The position numbers were made by a program, and so were the translations under genes. This document shows, piece by piece, positions 7,175 through 12,058 of a stretch of 12,058 bases of DNA (positions are counted from its first letter, which is position 1; every line of letters starts with the position of its first letter). Source of the DNA: Jimgerdemannia flammicorona (Eukaryota > Mucoromycota > Endogonomycetes > Endogonales > Endogonaceae); assembly GCA_003990745.1 (NCBI GenBank), contig RBNI01005838.1, positions 1-12,058 on the forward strand, written 5' to 3'. Under the pieces are notes generated by a model that was not told where the DNA came from, searched no databases, and saw nothing but the letters and a program-made list of their open reading frames with translations.

Positions 7175-8990
7175 CCCCCGATCGGAGACCAGAGCAAAAT
7201 GAGATTGACGCATGGAGATAGTATAGAACGCATAGAATACTCCGTCAATCCATAGAGTCGTGCGAAAGTGCCATGGTGATCTAACACAACCCGGGATAGG
7301 TGATTGAGTCATAGTTACTAGGTTATGTCAAGAAGATATGTTCATTGGAGGTTGGGGTTCCGCATTTCTTAGCTAAGCCACCATGGTCCCGAGCCATCTG
7401 GACACAATCTCGCCGGCCCGTGCGTGTGACTACTAGGTCAGAAATAGTCACTGGTAAACGAACTACGAAAGATTTAACTTCTCACAGAACGACGAGCAAT
7501 GCGTTTCTTTGCAGGCAATAGGAGTTCAACTTCCAAGGGTCATCGTTCACAGGCACTCATATGGCGGTCGTAAATATATGAATCAACAATTGTGGCGCAA
7601 ATTCACATATCGTCCCTGGAAACGAGCAATTCCACGGATTTACGATTGTATCGCTTGTAAATATGTTACCTACGTACCTACGTGACAGAGGAATCCGACT
7701 GTGAAACATACAACACATGGCTGTAATGCCGCACGCGTTTGCCAAATGCAGATCAGATTTAACCGGCAAGAATTTCAATATAAATAGGGCAAGCGTATGA
7801 CCAATTATTCGGTATTCCATTAATCCAAATTTGCTGCCGTTGCTTTTCTGCGCCACTTTTATAAGGCGTATAAACTTTCCTTAAACATGAAACGAGACAA
7901 ATTTCACGTGAGATAAATGCTTAAGAGTGTTTACTGATCATGTTGTGTGAAATTGTGCACTTGGACGCCAAGCTTATTAGAAATCGTTTTTCCAAACGCG
8001 GGCTAGGAACAAAATGGCGGGGAGCGAATCAGGACAATGATGCGGAAGATGTGGAGAGCGGGCGGGGCTTCGGGCTTCTCAGAAGGATCTCATAACCTCA
8101 CAACCTGATGACAAACAATGCGCTCGGAGCAGCCTTTTGGATTTTATAATTAGATAACTACAGTTTTGACCATTGTTATATAGTGTTAGTTTTAGTTAAC
8201 CAGTTCAGTTCATCCGTGGCCAGAGTCGTATAACAATGTCTTAATGTATCCCATTAATTATCCGACGAACGGTAAGTCCGCTGGGTAAAAGGATACTTCA
8301 GGCTCCTATCGTTAAGCTTCCATCTATTAGTCTCTGCTCCGCATCCCTGAGCCCAGAGTTTTTCTCCTCGTGGTTCGATGTATATACTGAATTTTTCATC
8401 ACCCTGTAATCCTTGGTGCTTGTAATATTTTGCTGAAGAGTTGAAGTTTATTAAGATATAATTGAGGGGTATTTATACATTATTTCAAAATCCATATGGT
8501 GGAGGGGGTGCATGGATAGGCAGTGTTAGATGTTATTATAGAGTGTAGAGATTGCAAGGCCAAAACACGGAATATTGTGCGTTGCCAAAAACACAAAAGC
8601 GATTGCACGACGCCAAATAAGCAAAGGAACATTTGTAGCTCCAAACAAGCAAAAGAGAAGAAAAAATAACAGACAGCAAAAATTACCACAAGGACGTGCC
8701 AATAGACCATCGATAGCCAATAGAGATTGTTAGGCTGTGAATTTATTTATTGATGCGTCATGAAAGAAATTTTAAATGTTATTATACACGGATATAAATA
8801 TTAGAATCCTCTCCAACAACGTCGAGCATTGTTATTGATATTTCAGAAGCAGGAGAATGGATAATGATACGACTATGTCCAAGCGCAAAATTCGTTGAAG
8901 TTGTATCTTTCCCGGTATTATGCCATAAACATGGTTCAGTTTCCACCGCAACACTATTGGTGACTCTTGGAAATCAACACCGCCATGACA
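7175..8990. other. Long apparently gene-free interval
   Basis: About 1.8 kb without a convincing gene. The longest ORFs (minus, 7557-7856 and 8480-8720) are Cys/Phe/Leu-rich, lack ATG starts in good context or any domain, and look fortuitous. A plus-strand 17-codon ORF with an excellent initiation context (GCCACCATGG) sits at 7383-7436. A CCTACGTA/CCTACGTG near-repeat is at about 7670-7685. The left end probably contains the 5' flank of the 7TM gene, and the right end (8700-8990) the 3' flank of the BTB gene. I see no tRNA-like B box, transposase or inverted-repeat element. Confidence 0.5.
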
Positions 8991-8992
8991 TC

Positions 8993-9629
8993 TTAAATTA
9001 ACTCAGGCGCGGCTGTTTTCAGCAACCCCTTGAACTCTTCTGTTTTCCTTACATCGTCAAAATTTTTTCTGAGATATATACTCGATCAAGCCGTCCTTCA
9101 GGGTGGAGGAAACGTGACTGTGCGTCGCAAGCAGCTGGCACACGAGACGGGGGTTGAGTCTGCCGAGAATCTTGGGCTCGGTGATGTCCACAACAAGAGG
9201 GACACGGTACTTGACGACAAGGAGGGATAGATCTGCCGGATTAATATCGTCGTCGAACTCGGTTTGGTCGTAGTAGATGTATTTGAGTAGTGCCTCGAAT
9301 GCCAGATATCCGACATCAGGCACCTCAATCACGGTGCGGGGGTCTGAGTCGAACATATCTGCAAAGTATTTGGAGCGAGCGGACAACATCCCGCGGTGCG
9401 CGTACAGTGGACTAGCCCCCGGCCCGACACGGAATTCGACGTCAGCAGTGCGCACGTTATTGAATTGGGTGGAGAGACCAGCGAGAAGCGTGCGAGGCAG
9501 GAAAAATCTTCGGTCGCGAGAGGAGAGGATACGACAACTAATGAAGAGCTTGTCATCGGAGAAACCTTCGTTTTCAAAGGGCCGCTTCGCGGCCTCGTGT
9601 GTTCCTTTTATATTGAAAATGACAAACAT
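8993..9629 (-). pseudogene. BTB/POZ domain protein with one-base frame break near its end
   Basis: From the ATG at 9629 the minus strand is open for 190 codons to a TGA at 9057. GFSDDKLFISCRIL (residues 22-35) matches the end of a MATH domain. The BTB domain follows: ADVEFRV (62-68), YAHRGMLSARSKYFADMF (76-93), IEVPDVGYLAFEALLKYIYY (101-120) and a helical C-terminal half with LSLLVVKYRVPLVV (135-148). At the end, an A6 run (T6 on plus, 9063-9068) gives QKKF-stop. With one A fewer the frame would continue as NFDDVRKTEEF...TAAPELI to a stop at 8993, exactly the usual BTB/TDPOZ ending. So this is either a homopolymer sequencing error or a real late frameshift. MATH-BTB proteins are typically substrate adaptors of Cullin-3 ubiquitin ligases; that role is inferred from the family only. 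Confidence 0.78.
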
Positions 9630-10071
9630 TAACTATTTAACGGTAGTGGTTGGGGTATTCAACGACCATGTGTTGACAAGTACACCAAAAATACGTATAT
9701 ACCATGGCGTTGCGGATTATCACCCGGGCAGAACTCGAAAGTAAAAGTATTAAAATAGAGTTCCTCCTTCGTCGTCCTTATGTGGAGCTCGAAGTTCAAG
9801 GTGACACAAACTTTCGTTGGTTTTATCGCCCAAAGTTAAAGGGCTATGTTGACGTTCGGAACTACAAAGCGAGAGAAAAACCCAAATCATCTGCGACCCC
9901 AACCTTTTGTGCACATCAAAAGCTTTCGTGTATTTACCGGGCAGAGTTGCAGACGCCATGAGTGGGTATCAGTAGTCGGAAAGGCGGGCAGGAAAAGTTC
10001 GTAGTCAGCGTGGAGAACCTTTCCACAGCCCATTCGTAAAACCCCTCCGGATCGGAAACGCTGGCATCCAT
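9630..10071 (-). pseudogene. Broken MATH-like region upstream of the BTB domain
   Basis: Minus-strand pieces resembling a MATH domain lie in successive frames. They start at an ATG at 10071 in very good context (TACCATGG): DPEGFYEWAVERFSTL and NFSCPPF (10071-9979). A frame change then leads to THSWRLQLCP (to about 9935), ADDLGFSLAL (9894-9862), and a 58-codon segment (9835-9662) with FEFCPGDNPQ and GIYVFLVYLST. The next open frame is the one starting FVIFNIKG at 9629. W-x-I/V-x-x-F-S, the W-R-L-x-L-x-P block and the final DDKL-I-C block are MATH hallmarks. One short intron is possible (CCCG|GTAAAT donor near 9933; GTCGCAG or TTTGTAG acceptors), but splicing alone does not reconcile all frames. 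There may be remnants of two MATH repeats. Decay or sequence errors are both possible. A plus-strand 85-codon ORF (9704-9961) overlaps it and is judged a shadow. Confidence 0.45.
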
Positions 10072-10309
10072 GGTAAAAGCAACGCACCTTTGAAACTGAA
10101 AAAATGAATTTAAATACAAAGCCGACGTTGTGATTCCACGTGCTGACATCGCTTATGGTACCAAGACAACCTCCTGTTATTCAATAATCAATAATCTGCC
10201 AAAAAGCACAAATGCACGGACCCGAAAAGGCAGCTGGTCAGATGGCTTCTACATATATGAACTCCAATACTAGTCGGAAGAAATACACAAAAAATTAAAA
10301 AATAAAAAA

Positions 10310-10489
10310 TCAATCGGTTCTTTTGATCCCGATAAGCGAAGTCCTCAGCGGTTCCTTTTCATTTCCATCGGAGCTACCCAAAGGCCGTTGACTTGACAGT
10401 CGAGCCACTCGAGAAGAATCCACGGCGCATGTCGAGGCAAACTCTGTCCCGGAGGCTAGGGCAAGCAAGTCACTAATGAGGAGATAATG
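10310..10489 (-). CDS. Candidate terminal exon, unrecognised product
   Basis: After a good splice acceptor (CAACTTTTAG, AG at 10491-10490), the minus strand is open for 59 codons to a TGA at 10310. It reads HYLLISDLLALASGTEFAST, then CAVDSSRVARLSSQ, then a charged end (DGNEKEPLRTSLIGIKRTD). This looks like a short hydrophobic segment followed by a polar tail. A possible upstream exon near 10826-10707 holds a hydrophobic WFFLFVEQFLNSAIFL stretch followed by an AAAG|GTTAGC donor. Joining them would need a 216-nt intron (10705-10490). The combination would resemble the end of a multi-helix membrane protein. No start or family was recognised, so it may be a gene remnant. Confidence 0.25.
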   Translation of the reverse strand, partial: HYLLISDLLALASGTEFASTCAVDSSRVARLSSQRPLGSSDGNEKEPLRTSLIGIKRTD

Positions 10490-10848
10490 CTAAAAGTTGG
10501 CTTAGTGTCATTAAGCAAAGAATAGTATGAAACACGCGACGGGTATCATACACCTTGGGTGTAGTTACGGGTGTGTGCAGTAGTCCTGGTGTGCGTTTGC
10601 GCGGCTCCTTTAAGCCAACGTAATGTTGCCAACACATCGAAAATCGCCTAAGCCTATCCATAATTTGGGTTCGTATTGCAGTAACTTCAGTGCTAACCTT
10701 TCCATGCGTTAAGAAAATGGCAGAATTCAGGAACTGTTCCACAAATAGAAAAAACCATACGGAACGATCAAATATAAACCTCGAACTTAACTGTAACGCC
10801 ACACACAGTTTTAAGTCCTTACGCATTCAGACTCAGTGGCGTTGTGCA

Positions 10849-10980
10849 AGCGACCTTTGTTTTGGACCTCGCCGACCGAGTGTATCACGTGTCATATAGA
10901 TACGAACAACGTTACTAGCGCTAGTGTTGTCCCCTACAATCATGAAAATGTCATGAGATTCGTCAACACCCTATCGTTCC
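10849..10980. repeat. Diverged direct repeat, copy 1
   Basis: This 132-bp segment aligns with 11371-11532 in the same orientation. Shared blocks are AGCGACCTTTGTTTT near the start, an ACGTTAC-AGC block in the middle, and TTCGTCA-CACCCTATCGTTCC at the end. It lacks about 30 bp that copy 2 has. A 68-codon plus-strand ORF (10836-11042) crosses it, but its frame is not kept in copy 2, so the repeat is not clearly coding on that strand. Confidence 0.65.
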
Positions 10981-11370
10981 ACGTCACTGAACAGCGAGCA
11001 ACTACATCTAATGTAGGCGACAACGTAAACGTCACTTCGTGAGTATGGTTTTATGTGAAAAAAGACCGAGTGTCAGCGCACTTATCGTACTCTTCTCTTC
11101 CAGCGACTTAATAGATTTAATTGTACCTCATGACTGACGAGGCCTTTATTAAAAGCACAGGAATTTCGCTGTTGGCAAGTCAGTCGTTCATGCTTTCTAG
11201 ACAAGATTGACCATTATCCTTTTTAAGTTCTTGTCTAAGTGTATATGTCAAGTTCTACTGTTTATTGTTCCCCGTAATGGAAGTAGGGCCCGGTTCGGAC
11301 TTTACATTGATACTTCCCTACGGGATTATCATATTGTCAACACTAATGCGGAAACAAATTTCAGCATAGA

Positions 11371-11532
11371 AGCGACCTTTGTTTTTGGGCCTGACTGATC
11401 TGGTGCATCATATATCAAGTAAACAAAAACCACGTTACCAGCAGCCACTGTCGCCAACTATTTGACCAATTCTCACCTTCTCCATGAAATTTGCTATGAA
11501 ATTCATAAGTTTCGTCATCACCCTATCGTTCC
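11371..11532. repeat. Diverged direct repeat, copy 2
   Basis: This is the second copy of the segment at 10849-10980, offset by about 522 bp. On the minus strand it overlaps the 3' half of the ORF at 11435-11689, including GGAACGATAGGGTG, which is also present in copy 1. Both copies could therefore derive from a duplicated minus-strand gene or an unclassified transposon. No terminal repeats or target duplications were recognised around either copy. Confidence 0.65.
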
Positions 11533-11689
11533 TCGCCTCTTCTTTGATCATGTCCTTCTTCTTGTTTAGTAATTGTCTCAACTTGAAATACTCTTGAAAC
11601 TTGGCACAATTCTGATAGACTCTAAAGTGTGAAATACATGATAGGTGGATCTGTATGATATTTTGAATACTATCAAAGGAATCCTCCAT
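11435..11689 (-). CDS. Small ORF, unrecognised, possibly part of a repeat-borne gene
   Basis: 84 codons from an ATG at 11689 (AGCTATGG context). The product starts MEDSFDSIQNIIQIHL and contains a charged, probably helical middle (LRQLLNKKKDMIKEEARNDR, about residues 38-57) followed by VMTKLMNFIANFMEKV. It ends SGCW at a TAA that overlaps a TG|GTAACG sequence. A different frame continues openly past it (AAGNVVFVYLIYDAP), so a frameshift or intron is possible. No domain was recognised. The 3' half belongs to the diverged repeat, which argues for a mobile or multicopy origin. It may be non-coding. Confidence 0.25.
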   Translation of the reverse strand: MEDSFDSIQNIIQIHLSCISHFRVYQNCAKFQEYFKLRQLLNKKKDMIKEEARNDRVMTKLMNFIANFMEKVRIGQIVGDSGCW

Positions 11690-11860
11690 AGCTGGTAGCT
11701 TAGTAGAACACCATTATCTTTCTATAGCTGCTGGGCAGCACTTGGGATCTTGAGGGCCAGAGCAGTATTTTATTAGTTAGCTCTAATACTTCTTGAGTCA
11801 GTTTCAGTAGATAGTAGTGAGGGTGATTATGTCTGATAGTTTTCATAGCCAAAGGTAGTT

Positions 11861-11862
<2 letters not shown>

Positions 11863-11923
<61 letters not shown>
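11863..11923 (-). repeat. T61 run, probable poly(A) tail of a minus-strand retroposon
   Basis: Sixty-one consecutive T on the plus strand, equal to A61 on the minus strand. With the body to the right, it would be the 3' tail of a LINE- or SINE-like copy inserted in minus orientation. The length suggests a young insertion, because long tails shorten quickly. A sequencing or assembly artefact is possible for a homopolymer this long. Confidence 0.6.
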
Positions 11924-11926
<3 letters not shown>

Positions 11927-12058
11927 GTCACTTGGACTCTGCCTTTATTATCAGTCTATGATTAAGTATACATCATCACCACCCACTACCCAATCCCCAT
12001 AGGGGGGCTCCTCCCCACCTCTTCACAAATAAAGATCTCCCTTTTTTTTTCTTTGTTA
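11924..12058 (-). mobile_element. Putative 3' end of a retroposon running off the window
   Basis: This is the sequence immediately upstream of the A61 tail on the minus strand. It contains a GC-rich block around CCCCATAGGGGGG (11996-12008 on plus), a GATAATAAAGG stretch about 20 nt before the tail (possible AATAAA-like signal) and CAAGTGACTATA directly before it. No protein is visible in 135 bp. It fits a LINE/SINE 3' untranslated end by position only; the family is unknown. Confidence 0.4.

Noticed and set aside
7383..7436. 17-codon plus-strand ORF with a perfect GCCACCATGG context
   Set aside because: Too short to support alone, with no promoter or downstream gene on that strand.
7557..7856. 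99-codon minus-strand ORF
   Set aside because: GTG first codon, no recognisable domain, AT-rich intergenic composition.
8480..8720. Two overlapping minus-strand ORFs with hydrophobic products
   Set aside because: Hydrophobicity comes from T-rich sequence in two frames at once, a usual artefact.
9704..9961. Plus-strand 85-codon ORF with ATG in good context
   Set aside because: It is antisense to the MATH-like pieces, which carry recognisable blocks on the minus strand; the plus product shows no domain.
1..12058. tRNA, rRNA, CRISPR array or bacterial operon signals
   Set aside because: No GGTTCGANTCC-like B box in a cloverleaf context, no spaced direct repeats other than the contiguous minisatellite, and no prokaryotic gene organisation.

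Overview
The window looks like part of the nuclear genome of a filamentous fungus. Three things point there: a three-exon gene with short canonical introns (GTAAGG and GTAGGT donors; TTTTAG and CACAG acceptors), a MATH-BTB type protein, and an AT-rich retroelement whose stops and active-site changes are all C-to-T or G-to-A, as expected from repeat-induced point mutation (RIP). The phylum cannot be fixed from this sequence. RIP favours Pezizomycotina, while SPOP-like BTB proteins are more common in early-diverging lineages. There are no prokaryotic features, tRNAs, rRNAs or CRISPR arrays.

Layout. 1-29 is a poly(A) run at the window edge. 30 to about 2270 is a dead Ty3/Gypsy-like LTR retrotransposon on the minus strand. 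It has a leader/LTR region, a gag with capsid and a damaged zinc knuckle, then a dUTPase domain, then a retropepsin; the rest lies beyond the left edge. About 2300-4400 is more GC-rich and holds weak minus-strand exon candidates around a 19-copy, 14-bp minisatellite (3210-3475). 4380-5830 has no gene I can support.

The best gene is 5830-6992 (minus): three exons and 316 residues forming a seven-helix membrane protein. 7175-8990 appears to be gene-free. 8993-10071 (minus) carries a BTB/POZ protein. Its tail is displaced by one extra A in an A6 run, and MATH-like pieces precede it in several frames, so it is either a decaying MATH-BTB gene or one with sequence errors. 10310-11860 holds a possible terminal exon, a pair of diverged direct repeats and a small unrecognised ORF. 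The right end has a T61 run that looks like the poly(A) tail of a minus-strand retroposon extending out of the window.

The genes do not form an obvious pathway or cluster. The picture is a repeat-rich accessory region with one intact membrane-protein gene, one damaged BTB gene and RIP-decayed transposons at the margins. I did not find a clearly new multi-gene system. The most unusual items are the gag-dUTPase-protease order in the dead LTR element and the possible minisatellite-bearing intron.
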